Part shown: piece by piece, positions 24,870 to 33,757 of the stretch
How positions within the stretch are numbered: the first letter of the stretch is position 1
Layout: each line of letters begins with the position of its first letter
NCBI RefSeq assembly: GCF_002234615.1
Contig: NZ_NMQW01000046.1
Coordinates: forward strand, 1-62,063
Length of the DNA: 62,063 bases
From: Paenibacillus rigui
Lineage (GTDB): Bacteria; Bacillota; Bacilli; Paenibacillales; NBRC-103111
Direction: 5' to 3'
Position numbers and translations under genes: made by a program
Notes under the pieces: generated by a model
What the model saw: the letters and a program-made list of their open reading frames with translations, nothing else
Told to the model about the DNA's origin: nothing
The model's database searches: none

Positions 24870-27197
24870 ATGAAGTTTACAGATGGCTATTGGATGGTCA
24901 GAGAAGGGGTTCAGCTTCAAAATCCACAGGACGTCAGAGATATCGAGATCGAATCGGGTAAGGTCACGGTCTATGCGGCGACCCGCAAAATTACGCGCAA
25001 GGGCGATACGTTGAACGGGGCTTTGCTTAAGGCGCAGTTCAGCTCGCCGCTTCCGGATGTGATCCGGGTGCAATGGGTCCATCATGAGGGGAAGGCAAGC
25101 CAGGGTCCGGCCTTTGAGCTGAACGAGCAGACTCACGGACAGCTCAGCATAGAGGACAACGAGCAGACTGTGACTTTGCAGAGCGGCAAAACCTGCGTAG
25201 TCATTCATAAGCAGGAAGGCTGGAAAACGGAGTTCTTCTACGACGGGCGGAGGCTCACCGGAACGAACAGCAAAGGTCCGGCGTATATCCGGGATGCGGA
25301 TAAAAAGCCGTTTGTCCGCGAGCAGCTGGACCTGGGTGTGGGCGAGTATGTCTATGGGCTGGGAGAGCGGTTCACTCCTTTTGTGAAAAACGGCCAGTCG
25401 GTAGATATTTGGAATGAAGACGGAGGCACCTCCAGCGAGCAAGCGTACAAGAATGTTCCTTTTTATATGTCGAACCGCGGGTACGGCGTATTCGTCAATC
25501 ACCCTGAGAAGGTATCGTATGAAATTGCGTCGGAGGTCGTCTCCAAGGTGCAGTTCAGCGTTCCGGGGGAGGCGCTGGATTATTTCATCGTCGGCGGCAC
25601 AACACCCAAAGAGGTGCTGGCCAATTATACGGCATTAACCGGCAAGCCTGCGCTGCCGCCGGCCTGGTCGTTCGGGCTGTGGCTGACCACTTCGTTCACA
25701 ACCGATTATGATGAAGCGACGGTCAATCATTTCATCGACGGGATGAAGGAGCGGGATATCCCTCTGCACGTGTTTCACTTTGACTGCTTCTGGATGAAGG
25801 AGTATGAGTGGTGCAATTTTGAATGGGACAGCAAAGTATTCCCCGATCCTGAAGGGATGCTTCGGAGGCTTAAGGACAAAGGCTTGCGGATCTGCGTATG
25901 GATCAATCCGTACATCGCCCAGAAATCGTACCTGTTCAAGGAAGGTGCCCAGGACGGGTACTTGGTAAAGGATAAGGAAGGAAGCGTATGGCAGTGGGAC
26001 CTGTGGCAGGCCGGCATGGGTTTGGTTGATTTCACGAATCCGGCTGCGGTGACCTGGTTCAAAGGGAAGCTGAAGCGATTGATCGACATGGGCGTCGATA
26101 GCTTCAAGACGGATTTCGGCGAGCGGATCCCTACCGATGTCGTCTATTATGACGGCTCCGATTCTATTAAAATGCACAATTATTATACGCAATTATATAA
26201 TAAAGCGGTGTTTGAGGTGCTGGAGGAGACATGCGGCCAGGGAGAGGCGATGCTGTTCGCCCGCTCGGCTACAGCCGGAGGGCAGCAGTTCCCTGTTCAT
26301 TGGGGCGGCGACTGCTCCTCGACATACGAATCCATGGCCGAAACGCTTCGTGGCGGCCTTTCGCTCGGTTTGTCCGGCTTCGGCTTCTGGAGCCACGACA
26401 TCAGCGGCTTCGAGCGGACGGCTACGCCTGACGTATACAAGCGCTGGGTTGCGTTCGGCTTGCTGTCCTCCCACAGCCGCCTGCACGGTAATTCGTCTTA
26501 CAGGGTACCGTGGCTGTTCGACGAGGAAGCGGTGGACGTGCTGCGGTTTTACACGAAGCTCAAGTGCCGTCTGATGCCTTATTTGTTTAACACAGCTCAT
26601 GAGGCTTCAGTACAGGGGCTGCCGATGATGAGGGCGATGGTGCTTGAATTCAACGAGGATCCGGCTTGCGATTCGCTGGACCGCCAGTATATGCTTGGGG
26701 ATTCGCTGCTTGTCGCTCCGATCTTCCGCGAGGATGGCGAGGTCACGTATTACATACCGGCAGGACGCTGGACCCATTTCTTGACCGGCGAGACGCTGGA
26801 GGGAGGACGCTGGGTGCGGGAGCAGCATCATTATTTCAGCCTGCCCCTGCTTGTGAAGCCCGGCAGCCTGATCGCTGTCGGCAAGGACGAGACGCGGCCG
26901 GATTACGATTATGCCGATGGAGCCGTGCTGCAGCTGTTCGAGCTGCAGGACGGAGCTGCGGCTTCCACAGCCGTATACAGTCCATCGCTAGAGCTCGAGC
27001 TTGAAGTGACGGCCGTGCGCAGCGGCTCCTCCATCGAAGTGGCGGCAGGCGGCAGCGGCAAGCCATGGCAGCTGCAGCTGCGGGGCATCCACGAGCTGGA
27101 GTCGGTCCAAGGAGCGGCATGGCATGCTGATCCTGCGGGCATCATGGTTAGCCCCGCTCCGGGAACAGAGCGGTTTGTGGTGCAGCTGAAGGCTTAA
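24870..27197 (+). CDS. yicI: GH31 alpha-xylosidase (YicI-like)
   Basis: A 775-residue cytoplasmic glycoside hydrolase without a signal peptide, equal in length to Escherichia coli YicI (772). It has the N-terminal galactose-mutarotase-like domain starting MKFTDGYWM, the (beta/alpha)8 catalytic domain with nucleophile region VDSFKTDFGERIP (Asp near 415) and acid/base region GFGFWSHDISGFE (Asp near 511), and C-terminal beta domains. The family removes non-reducing alpha-xylosyl residues, for example from isoprimeverose or xyloglucan fragments. It sits 21 bp after the second permease and ends before a strong terminator, so it is the intracellular step of the imported oligosaccharide's breakdown. 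Confidence 0.92.
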   Translation: MKFTDGYWMVREGVQLQNPQDVRDIEIESGKVTVYAATRKITRKGDTLNGALLKAQFSSPLPDVIRVQWVHHEGKASQGPAFELNEQTHGQLSIEDNEQTVTLQSGKTCVVIHKQEGWKTEFFYDGRRLTGTNSKGPAYIRDADKKPFVREQLDLGVGEYVYGLGERFTPFVKNGQSVDIWNEDGGTSSEQAYKNVPFYMSNRGYGVFVNHPEKVSYEIASEVVSKVQFSVPGEALDYFIVGGTTPKEVLANYTALTGKPALPPAWSFGLWLTTSFTTDYDEATVNHFIDGMKERDIPLHVFHFDCFWMKEYEWCNFEWDSKVFPDPEGMLRRLKDKGLRICVWINPYIAQKSYLFKEGAQDGYLVKDKEGSVWQWDLWQAGMGLVDFTNPAAVTWFKGKLKRLIDMGVDSFKTDFGERIPTDVVYYDGSDSIKMHNYYTQLYNKAVFEVLEETCGQGEAMLFARSATAGGQQFPVHWGGDCSSTYESMAETLRGGLSLGLSGFGFWSHDISGFERTATPDVYKRWVAFGLLSSHSRLHGNSSYRVPWLFDEEAVDVLRFYTKLKCRLMPYLFNTAHEASVQGLPMMRAMVLEFNEDPACDSLDRQYMLGDSLLVAPIFREDGEVTYYIPAGRWTHFLTGETLEGGRWVREQHHYFSLPLLVKPGSLIAVGKDETRPDYDYADGAVLQLFELQDGAAASTAVYSPSLELELEVTAVRSGSSIEVAAGGSGKPWQLQLRGIHELESVQGAAWHADPAGIMVSPAPGTERFVVQLKA

Positions 27198-27274
27198 GGC
27201 TGGGCGGCAGGCTGCTGTGAGTGAGCCCGGCAGACCCGGCAGAAAAGGCAACAGATGATAGCAACGTGTTCAGC

Positions 27275-27321
27275 AACGCTTCTAAATTCACAGTACCAAG
27301 TGGATTTAGAGGCGTTTTTTT
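27275..27321 (+). terminator. Terminator of the ABC importer/alpha-xylosidase operon
   Basis: AACGCTTCTAAAT pairs with ATTTAGAGGCGTT (one G-U pair) followed by T6. Confidence 0.9.
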
Positions 27322-27522
27322 CGTCTGCATGGAACGGGCGGGCTGCTTGAGTGCGGTCAGCTGCCAGAACCATCCCCCTCCTCCCCTCCACGATCCGCAG
27401 CGGTCTTCACATCAAGGCAAAGCGGAAGTCCAGCCCTTTTCAATTCGTTACTGCTCCACACGGGTCATCAGCCAATTTTCCAAGCATCATGGTATTCGTC
27501 CATTTGCGGGCATCGGCAAACG

Positions 27523-27531
27523 CATATCATA
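27523..27531 (+). promoter_or_regulatory. Possible sigma-K-type -10 element before the rhamnose genes
   Basis: CATATCATA is an exact match to the sporulation sigma-K -10 pattern CATANNNTA, 54 bases before the rmlA start. I do not see a convincing -35 AC at the right distance, so this is a weak call. The rest of 27322-27584 shows nothing else I can name. Confidence 0.25.
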
Positions 27532-27584
27532 GCAGCAGGCATTTGAACAGCAAGCCGAAATTTCGCACGGAAAGGGGAATTACC

Positions 27585-28307
27585 ATGAAAGGCGTCATAT
27601 TGGCTGGTGGGACGGGGACGAGATTACGCCCTTTGACGGACATCGTCAATAAGCATTTGCTGCCGGTGGGAAAGTATCCCATGATCCATTATGCTATCGC
27701 AAAAATGGCCGAGGCCGGGGTGAAAGAACTGCTGCTTGTTCTAGGGAAGCAATCGGCGGGATTATATATTGATTACATCGGTAATGGACGGCAATGGGGA
27801 CTCGAGGTCACCTATAAAATTCAAGAAGAAGCCGGGGGGATTGCCCAGGCTTTGGCGTTAGCGGAATCCTTCGTCTATCCTGACGAAAGGCTCGTTGTGC
27901 TGCTTGGGGACAATTTATTTGAAAATTCATTGAAGGAAGCCGTGTCACGGTTCGGGAAGCAGTCCGGAGGAGCGCATGTCTTCCTGAAAAAGGTAGCGGA
28001 CCCTCAGCGCTATGGGGTACCTGTTCTTCAAGGGAGTCACATTACGAAAATTGTGGAAAAGCCGGAGCAGCCCCCTTCCCAATATGCCGTTACCGGCATT
28101 TATTTATATGATACTGCGGTGTTTGATTATATCCGCAAGCAGAACCCGTCCAACCGGGGAGAGCTGGAAATTACCGACGTCAACAATGCGTATGCGGAGC
28201 AGGGGAAGCTGACATGGACCTTACTCGACGGCTGGTGGACGGATGCCGGAACGCACAGCTCCTTATTCGAAGCCGGTACCCGGCTGCAGGAGCGTGAGGA
28301 GCTATGA
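27585..28307 (+). CDS. rmlA: Glucose-1-phosphate thymidylyltransferase (RmlA/SpsI type)
   Basis: The ATG at 27585 with GGGG upstream gives a 240-residue enzyme, the short SpsI-like form (about 246 in Bacillus subtilis) rather than the 290-residue classical RmlA. Visible motifs are the nucleotide loop GGTGTRLRPLT, sugar-binding PVGKYPMI, GGIAQAL, metal-binding GDNLF, EKPEQPPS and WWTDAGTH. It forms dTDP-glucose from dTTP and glucose 1-phosphate, the first step to dTDP-L-rhamnose. It overlaps rmlB by four bases (ATGA), and the next three genes complete the pathway. In B. subtilis the same gene set (spsI-L) makes rhamnose for the spore surface. Confidence 0.93.
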   Translation: MKGVILAGGTGTRLRPLTDIVNKHLLPVGKYPMIHYAIAKMAEAGVKELLLVLGKQSAGLYIDYIGNGRQWGLEVTYKIQEEAGGIAQALALAESFVYPDERLVVLLGDNLFENSLKEAVSRFGKQSGGAHVFLKKVADPQRYGVPVLQGSHITKIVEKPEQPPSQYAVTGIYLYDTAVFDYIRKQNPSNRGELEITDVNNAYAEQGKLTWTLLDGWWTDAGTHSSLFEAGTRLQEREEL

Positions 28308-29326
28308 ATACGGCAAGGAGAACCTTGCTCGTCACCGGAGGCGCCGGTTTTATCGGAAGCAACTTCGTCTTGTATTGGCTGAGCCGTTATCCGCAGGACC
28401 GCGTGATTAATCTGGATGGGCTGACGTATGCCGGGAATCCGGAGAACCTAGCGGAGGTCGAGCACCTCCCGAATTACAGGTTTGTTCATGGCAATATCAC
28501 GGACACCGAGACGGTTCGCCGTATTTTTACAGAAGAGGCTGTTTCCCATGTCGTTCATTTTGCGGCGGAATCGCATGTGGACCGGAGTATTTTGCAGCCG
28601 GATGCATTTGTAAGAACGAATGTGCTGGGGACGCAGTGCTTGCTGGAGGAGGCACGCAGGCAGGGGAATCTAACCAAGTTTGTTCATGTATCGACGGATG
28701 AAGTATACGGGACCTTAGGAGAGGCCGGGCTATTCACCGAAGCGACGCAGCTCTCGCCGAACAGTCCTTACTCTGCCAGTAAAGCAGGCTCGGACCTGAT
28801 CGCGCGGGCTTATTATGAAACGTACGGGCTGCCTGTGGTCATCACGCGCTGCTCGAACAATTACGGACCATATCAATATCCTGAAAAGCTGATTCCGACG
28901 ATTATTACGCGGGCGCTGCAAGACCAGCCTGTTCCCGTATACGGTGACGGGCTGCATGTGCGTGATTGGCTGTATGTAGAGGATCATTGCTCAGCGATCG
29001 ATTGTGTCCTCAATAACGGCAATCCGGGGCAGGTCTACAACGTTGGGGGCGGGAATGAGAGGACGAATCTCGATATCGTCAAGCAGCTGTTGGCGGAGCT
29101 CGGCAAGCCGGAATCCTCCATCCGTTATGTGACGGATCGTCCGGGGCACGACCGCAGGTATGCGATCGATGCTTCCAAGCTGCGGCGTGAGCTGGGATGG
29201 CAGCCTCAATGTATGCTGGACCAAGGGCTGAAGCGTACGCTGGATTGGTATGCCGCCCATACAAAGTGGTGGCTGAAACGGGCTGCCGTTCCGGCAGAAG
29301 GGCGAAATGGGGGCGAGCGCCCGTGA
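28304..29326 (+). CDS. rmlB: dTDP-glucose 4,6-dehydratase (RmlB/SpsJ type)
   Basis: A 340-residue extended SDR. The NAD loop is GGAGFIGSNF, the catalytic Ser/Thr-Asp-Glu region is VSTDEVYGTLG, and the catalytic YSASK follows with the usual spacing. The segment NNYGPYQYPEKLIP is diagnostic of dTDP-glucose dehydratases. It converts dTDP-glucose to dTDP-4-keto-6-deoxyglucose in the cytoplasm. Start and stop overlap rmlA and rmlD by four bases each, so the genes are translationally coupled. Length is normal for the family. Confidence 0.95.
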   Translation: MNTARRTLLVTGGAGFIGSNFVLYWLSRYPQDRVINLDGLTYAGNPENLAEVEHLPNYRFVHGNITDTETVRRIFTEEAVSHVVHFAAESHVDRSILQPDAFVRTNVLGTQCLLEEARRQGNLTKFVHVSTDEVYGTLGEAGLFTEATQLSPNSPYSASKAGSDLIARAYYETYGLPVVITRCSNNYGPYQYPEKLIPTIITRALQDQPVPVYGDGLHVRDWLYVEDHCSAIDCVLNNGNPGQVYNVGGGNERTNLDIVKQLLAELGKPESSIRYVTDRPGHDRRYAIDASKLRRELGWQPQCMLDQGLKRTLDWYAAHTKWWLKRAAVPAEGRNGGERP

Positions 29327-30213
29327 ACATTGTCATTACCGGAGCAGGCGGGCAGCTCGGGCACGATCTGATCCGTGTACTTGGTTCATCAGGGGAGCAC
29401 AGGGTGTCAGCCATGTCCCGCCAGGAGCTGGACGTGACCGACGAGAACGCCGTATTCAAGGCGATAGCCGCCATCCGGCCGGAGGTCATCATTCATGCCG
29501 CCGCTTATACGCAGGTGGACCTGGCCGAAAGCCATATGGAGGAAGCGTATATGGTCAATTCCTTCGGTACCCGGAATGTGGCGCTGGCAGCAGCGCAAAC
29601 AGGAGCGAAGCTCGTTTATATCAGTACGGATTATGTGTTTGACGGGACGAAGCGAATCCCCTATACCGAGTCGGATCGGACGAATCCGATCAGTATTTAC
29701 GGAAATTCCAAGCTGCACGGCGAGAAATTCGTTCAAATCACCTGCGAACGTTACTATATTGTCCGTACCTCTTGGCTGTACGGGAAGCACGGGACTAATT
29801 TTGTGACCAAAGTGCTGTCCTGGGCCGAGCAAAAAGAGGAGCTGAAGATGATTCATGATCAGTTTGGCTCCCCTACGTACACGTATGATTTGGCACGGTT
29901 CATCCATCAATTAATTGCGACGGAGCATTACGGAATTTACCATGCGGCGAACCGGGGAGCTTGCTCGCGTCTGGAATTTGCCCGGGAAATTTTGCGTCTT
30001 GCCGGGAAGTCCCACATCAAGCTGCAGCCTGTCAGCTCCGATCAATTCCCGACACCGGCACGCAGGCCGGAATATTCGGTTTTTGATGCCAAGGCGATTC
30101 GCGAGAACGGATTGGAGCCGCTCCCGCCTTGGCAGGAGGCGCTGCGCATGTTTCTGGAGGAGGATTTACCCGGAAATCAACAAGGGGAGGGAAGCGGCAA
30201 TGGGCAAAATTAA
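29323..30213 (+). CDS. rmlD: dTDP-4-dehydrorhamnose reductase (RmlD/SpsK type)
   Basis: The GTG at 29323, which overlaps the rmlB stop codon, gives a 296-residue SDR starting with the NADPH loop ITGAGGQLGHDL. It shows STDYVFDG, the catalytic YGNSK and the RmlD signature TSWLYGKHGTNFV. It reduces dTDP-4-keto-L-rhamnose to dTDP-L-rhamnose. The last 14 bases overlap the start of rmlC. The C-terminus (EEDLPGNQQGEGSGNGQN) is a loose hydrophilic tail, probably by-product of carrying the next gene's ribosome site. Confidence 0.93.
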   Translation: MNIVITGAGGQLGHDLIRVLGSSGEHRVSAMSRQELDVTDENAVFKAIAAIRPEVIIHAAAYTQVDLAESHMEEAYMVNSFGTRNVALAAAQTGAKLVYISTDYVFDGTKRIPYTESDRTNPISIYGNSKLHGEKFVQITCERYYIVRTSWLYGKHGTNFVTKVLSWAEQKEELKMIHDQFGSPTYTYDLARFIHQLIATEHYGIYHAANRGACSRLEFAREILRLAGKSHIKLQPVSSDQFPTPARRPEYSVFDAKAIRENGLEPLPPWQEALRMFLEEDLPGNQQGEGSGNGQN

Positions 30214-30661
30214 CGGAGTTCAGCAAAAAAGCTTGATCAAGCATTGCGATGATCGAGGGTATTTTATGGAGCTGCTGAGGGAGGATGACGCGATCTTCGG
30301 CCGCTTCGGCCAGGCATCGCTGTCGATGTCCTTTCCCGGTGTCATCAAGGCATTTCATTATCACAAGCTGCAGGATGACATCTGGTATTTCCCGAGTGGG
30401 CATGCACAGGTCGTGCTCCATGACATGCGGGAGGATTCCGGTACGTTCGGCCAAACCGATGTATATTACATGAACGCGGGGAATCCGTACCTGCTGTTTA
30501 TTCCACGTGGTGTCGCCCACGGGTACAGGGTGCTTGGGAACGAACCGGCCACCATCGTCTATTTTACGAATATGGCGTATGATCCGGCGCAGCCTGATGA
30601 GTACCGGATTGCATACAACGATCCTTCCATTGGCTTCGACTGGACGACAAAGTTTAAATAA
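30200..30661 (+). CDS. rmlC: dTDP-4-dehydrorhamnose 3,5-epimerase-like cupin (SpsL type)
   Basis: A 153-residue cupin, shorter than classical RmlC (about 180) and the same size as Bacillus subtilis SpsL. The barrel shows FHYHKLQDDIWYF and IPRGVAHGYRVLG; the histidine in AFHYHK corresponds to the catalytic base region. It would convert dTDP-4-keto-6-deoxyglucose to dTDP-4-keto-L-rhamnose. GGGAGG precedes the ATG at 30200, inside the end of rmlD. With rmlA, rmlB and rmlD it completes a four-gene dTDP-rhamnose unit. Confidence 0.9.
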   Translation: MGKINGVQQKSLIKHCDDRGYFMELLREDDAIFGRFGQASLSMSFPGVIKAFHYHKLQDDIWYFPSGHAQVVLHDMREDSGTFGQTDVYYMNAGNPYLLFIPRGVAHGYRVLGNEPATIVYFTNMAYDPAQPDEYRIAYNDPSIGFDWTTKFK

Positions 30662-30724
30662 TTTCGTGACGCTATAAATACAAGGCATAAGATGGCTGCG
30701 CGCTAACGATGAGGAGGGGAGCCG

Positions 30725-31843
30725 ATGCGGCAAACGAGAATGGCCGGACAACGCATGGGGGAAGCCGCAGGCGGAACGCTGGGCTGGGCACACGGATACC
30801 ATCTGGGCCGCTGCGAGGCGATACGCCTCAGGTATAAGCCGGCCGCTCCTCCATGCGCCCCGGTAAAGATATTGTATATTCCGCAAGGGTTTCATGCTAT
30901 CGATCACGGGATTGTACAGGCGCTTCAGCGACTGGTGAAGGAGCTGATCGTCGGAACGCCCCGGCAGATGCTGGAGCTGGCGAAGCAGACGAGACCTGAT
31001 ATCGTGCTGGTTATGAACGGGCTGCATGTATTTCCAGCCGACCACCTTCAACAGATCGACCGTATACGCCAGCTGGGTATCCGGACGGTGATCTGGTTTG
31101 CGGACGATCCTTACTTTACGGACGATACAGCGGTGATCGCACCGCATTATGATGTGGTCATAACCCATGAGCAAAGCTGCGTTTCATTGTACAGGGGGCT
31201 TGGGTGCAGGGAGGTAGGCTACCTGCCGCTCGCAGTGGACACGGAGCTGTTTCGTCCCCGGCAAGTGGAGCCGATGTACCGGTCCGACATCTGCTTTATC
31301 GGAATGGGCTTCTGGAATCGGATTGCCGTCTTCGATCGCTTGGCGCGATATTTGGCAGGTAAGAGAGTGGTTTTGGCCGGTGGCCTATGGGATCGACTGG
31401 CGCATTACAAGCTGCTGCGTCCCCACATTCGCGAAGGCTGGGTCCCTATTGAGGAAAGCGTCAAATACTATAGCGGAGCCAAAATCGTCATCAACCTGCA
31501 TCGCGGTTTCTCCAACGAAATCGATAATCGCAACAGCCGGGCCATACCGGCCCAGTCTACAAATCCGAGAACTTATGAAATTATGGCCTGCGGGGCGATG
31601 CAGTTATCCGATATGAGGGCCGATTTGCCTGCTTTATATAAGCCTCATAACGAAGTGGCGGTGTACCAATCGCCTCAGGAGCTCATGGCAAAGCTGGATT
31701 ATTACTTAACGCACGAAGAGGAGCGCAGGGAAATCGCTTATAACGGCCTCAGGCGCACGCTTGCGCAGCACACATTCTTATCGCGGATCGGCGAGCTGCT
31801 GGAGCTGCTTGGAATAGCAAAGGCATCGGGCGTAAACCAATGA
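30725..31843 (+). CDS. CgeB-like glycosyltransferase 1
   Basis: A 372-residue glycosyltransferase of the CgeB type. The N-terminal half has a Rossmann domain starting KILYIPQGF with VIWFADDPYFTDD and the phrase LAVDTELFRP. The C-terminal half has the donor-side region TYEIMACGAMQLSDMRADLP and a closing helix bundle with HEEERREIAYNGLRR. Before the catalytic part lies a leader with GTLGWAHGYHLGRCEAI, a motif shared in weaker form with neighbours. AGGAGGGG precedes the ATG. CgeB proteins act in outer spore-layer maturation in Bacillus subtilis. A possible late-sporulation -10 (CATAAGATG, 30686) lies upstream. Confidence 0.85.
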   Translation: MRQTRMAGQRMGEAAGGTLGWAHGYHLGRCEAIRLRYKPAAPPCAPVKILYIPQGFHAIDHGIVQALQRLVKELIVGTPRQMLELAKQTRPDIVLVMNGLHVFPADHLQQIDRIRQLGIRTVIWFADDPYFTDDTAVIAPHYDVVITHEQSCVSLYRGLGCREVGYLPLAVDTELFRPRQVEPMYRSDICFIGMGFWNRIAVFDRLARYLAGKRVVLAGGLWDRLAHYKLLRPHIREGWVPIEESVKYYSGAKIVINLHRGFSNEIDNRNSRAIPAQSTNPRTYEIMACGAMQLSDMRADLPALYKPHNEVAVYQSPQELMAKLDYYLTHEEERREIAYNGLRRTLAQHTFLSRIGELLELLGIAKASGVNQ

Positions 31844-31865
31844 CATGAAGAAGGAGGGTCCTGGC

Positions 31866-32996
31866 ATGGCTAGAAAAGCTTCGCGCGCTCAAGCGCCTGC
31901 GATACAATCGACAGCGGCCTGGCGGAAAGGCTGGGACCGGGGCTATCAGCTCGGGAATGGCTACGGCTACCACTTTGGCCGCTGCGAGGCGGTCATCCGG
32001 CAGATGAATCCTGCGCCTCTTGGCTGGTGGAATATTCGCGTGCTCTATATTACCTCAGGAAAAGGCTTCCCGTATTCACCGCTCGATCAATCCATTATTG
32101 AGGCGTTAAAGGGATTGGTACGCGAGCTTGTTATCCTGACGCCGATGCAGGATTTCACAAGCGCAGCACGTAAGCTGCGTCCTGATTACGTTCTCGTGCT
32201 GGACGGACTGAATGTATCCGTGGAGGAGATCGACAAGGTGCGGGCGGAGGGGATCCGTACGGCGATTTGGCTTACAGATGACCCGTATTATACGGATATC
32301 ACTGTCAACATGGTCACCCACTACAACTATGTATTTACACTGGAGCTGGAATGTGTGGCTTTTTATCAGCGGGCTGGCGTCGGTCAGACCCACTATTTGC
32401 CATTCGGGGCCAATGCTTCCGTGTTTCGTCCCAAAATGATTCCTATTCAATATCGCAAGGAAATCAGCTTTATCGGATCGGGATATTGGAACCGGATCGC
32501 TGTTTTCGATCGCATTGCGCCGTATTTGGCAGCGAGGAATACGTATATATCCGGCATTTGGTGGGACCGCCTCCGCCAGTATAAGCTGTTATCCTCCCGG
32601 ATTCAGTTAAACAAATGGATGGGCGCCGAAGAAACGTCAAGCTTTTACAATGGCAGCAGGATTGTGATTAATATGCATCGTGCCCATGATGATAAAAATT
32701 TCAACAATAACAGTCAGGGGATTCAGGCGGTATCTCCCAATCCGCGTACATTTGAAATTGCAGGGTGCGGCACCCTCCAGCTGACGGATGTGCGAAGTGA
32801 CCTTTTACGCTTTTACACGCCGGATGTGGAGATCGTGACCTATGCCTCGGCAGAGGAACTGGTGCACAAGCTGGATTATTATTTGCATCATGAGGAAGAA
32901 CGCAGAGCGATCGCGTTGAACGCACTAAGGCGCACCTTCGGGGAGCATACCTATGCCCACAGGCTTTCCCAAATGCTGAGACTGGTGTTTGGCTAA
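31866..32996 (+). CDS. CgeB-like glycosyltransferase 2
   Basis: The ATG at 31866 is eight bases after GAAGGAGGG and gives a 376-residue paralogue of the preceding enzyme, alike over the whole length (VLYITSG, IWLTDDPYYTDI, FEIAGCGTLQLTDVRSDL, HEEERRAIALNALRR). Its leader has a longer glycine/aromatic repeat, AAWRKGWDRGYQLGNGYGYH, followed by FGRCEAV as in the first copy. Two tandem CgeB-like enzymes suggest successive additions of different or linked residues. Donor sugar is unknown; dTDP-rhamnose is a reasonable guess from gene order. Confidence 0.85.
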   Translation: MARKASRAQAPAIQSTAAWRKGWDRGYQLGNGYGYHFGRCEAVIRQMNPAPLGWWNIRVLYITSGKGFPYSPLDQSIIEALKGLVRELVILTPMQDFTSAARKLRPDYVLVLDGLNVSVEEIDKVRAEGIRTAIWLTDDPYYTDITVNMVTHYNYVFTLELECVAFYQRAGVGQTHYLPFGANASVFRPKMIPIQYRKEISFIGSGYWNRIAVFDRIAPYLAARNTYISGIWWDRLRQYKLLSSRIQLNKWMGAEETSSFYNGSRIVINMHRAHDDKNFNNNSQGIQAVSPNPRTFEIAGCGTLQLTDVRSDLLRFYTPDVEIVTYASAEELVHKLDYYLHHEEERRAIALNALRRTFGEHTYAHRLSQMLRLVFG

Positions 32997-33024
32997 GCCA
33001 ACTTACACGAGAGGAGGCATTCGC

Positions 33025-33318
33025 ATGAAACGACCTGGAGTAAAAAGGATGGCAAAGCGGCCCGCTGTATCCAGCAAACCCGCTTTGAAGGGGAAGACGG
33101 CCCAACGTCGTAAACCGAGCCGTAAACCGGCAGCCAAGCCTGTCCGTAAACAACGGACTTCTACGGTCCGACGTATTGCTAGAACCGTCCGGCACAAGGG
33201 AAGACTGGTACCCAGCTATAGAAGTGCGTACAACACCGCATTCGATCGGGCCTATAACGAAGGCTTTGCCGCCGGCTTTAACAGAGGGATGGAAGAGGGA
33301 CTTAGCCTTCCGGGATAA
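33025..33318 (+). CDS. Small highly basic protein with GF/GY-repeat tail
   Basis: The ATG at 33025 follows GAGGAGG and gives 97 residues. About two thirds of the protein is Lys/Arg/Pro/Ala-rich low-complexity sequence (for example KPSRKPAAKPVRKQR) with almost no acidic residues. The tail is a four-residue-spaced aromatic/glycine repeat, AFDRAYNEGFAAGFNRGMEEG, which resembles the leaders of the adjacent CgeB-like enzymes. No signal peptide is present. Basic low-complexity proteins are common in spore coats (CotG-like), so a structural or acceptor role at the spore surface is plausible but unproven. Nucleic-acid binding is the main alternative. Confidence 0.65.
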   Translation: MKRPGVKRMAKRPAVSSKPALKGKTAQRRKPSRKPAAKPVRKQRTSTVRRIARTVRHKGRLVPSYRSAYNTAFDRAYNEGFAAGFNRGMEEGLSLPG

Positions 33319-33391
33319 CCGGGGTCGCCCGCCCCCAAGAAGGCTTCGGCAAGCTGCCTGACAAGACCGGACGGGTTCAGGCCATGCAGCT

Positions 33392-33517
33392 GGCAGCGGT
33401 GAACGCAGCTGCCGAGCATTCGGAACATCACAAACGGCTATTTGCCGTTCGCTGCCGAGGGAAGGGGTTTCTCTCGGTTCTTTGGCATGCCGTTCTTGCC
33501 AAGAGGAATGCTCTTGG
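33392..33517 (+). other. Four consecutive stem-loops in a gene-free stretch
   Basis: The 440-bp gap 33319-33757 holds four hairpins in a row: GGCAGC/GCTGCC (33392-33413), AACGGC/GCCGTT (33433-33449), CCGAG/CTCGG (33455-33477) and CCAAGAG/CTCTTGG (33499-33517). None ends in a T-run. They may form a structured leader, a small RNA or a mobile repeat remnant. The rest of the gap, 33518-33757, shows nothing I can name. Confidence 0.5.
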
Positions 33518-33757
33518 TGATGGTGCAGCCCCGTAGCATGTACAATCAGGAAATTTGTACGAATGGCAGGGGATATGTGTCGTGCCGATGCAGTTGTCCA
33601 CCTAATATATTGTAATACCTAGACAGTCCAAAACGAAGTATACTGCTGCTTTGTCTCATACAGCCGCATCATGTGTAAATGATTACGGTATAAAAGCACA
33701 GCGTGAACCGTTGTTAACTCCTGGGTACAACTCCACTGAAGGGATGTGGGCCATACG

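Noticed and set aside
33392-33517. CRISPR array
   Set aside because: The stem-loops differ in sequence and spacing; there is no repeated unit and no cas gene.
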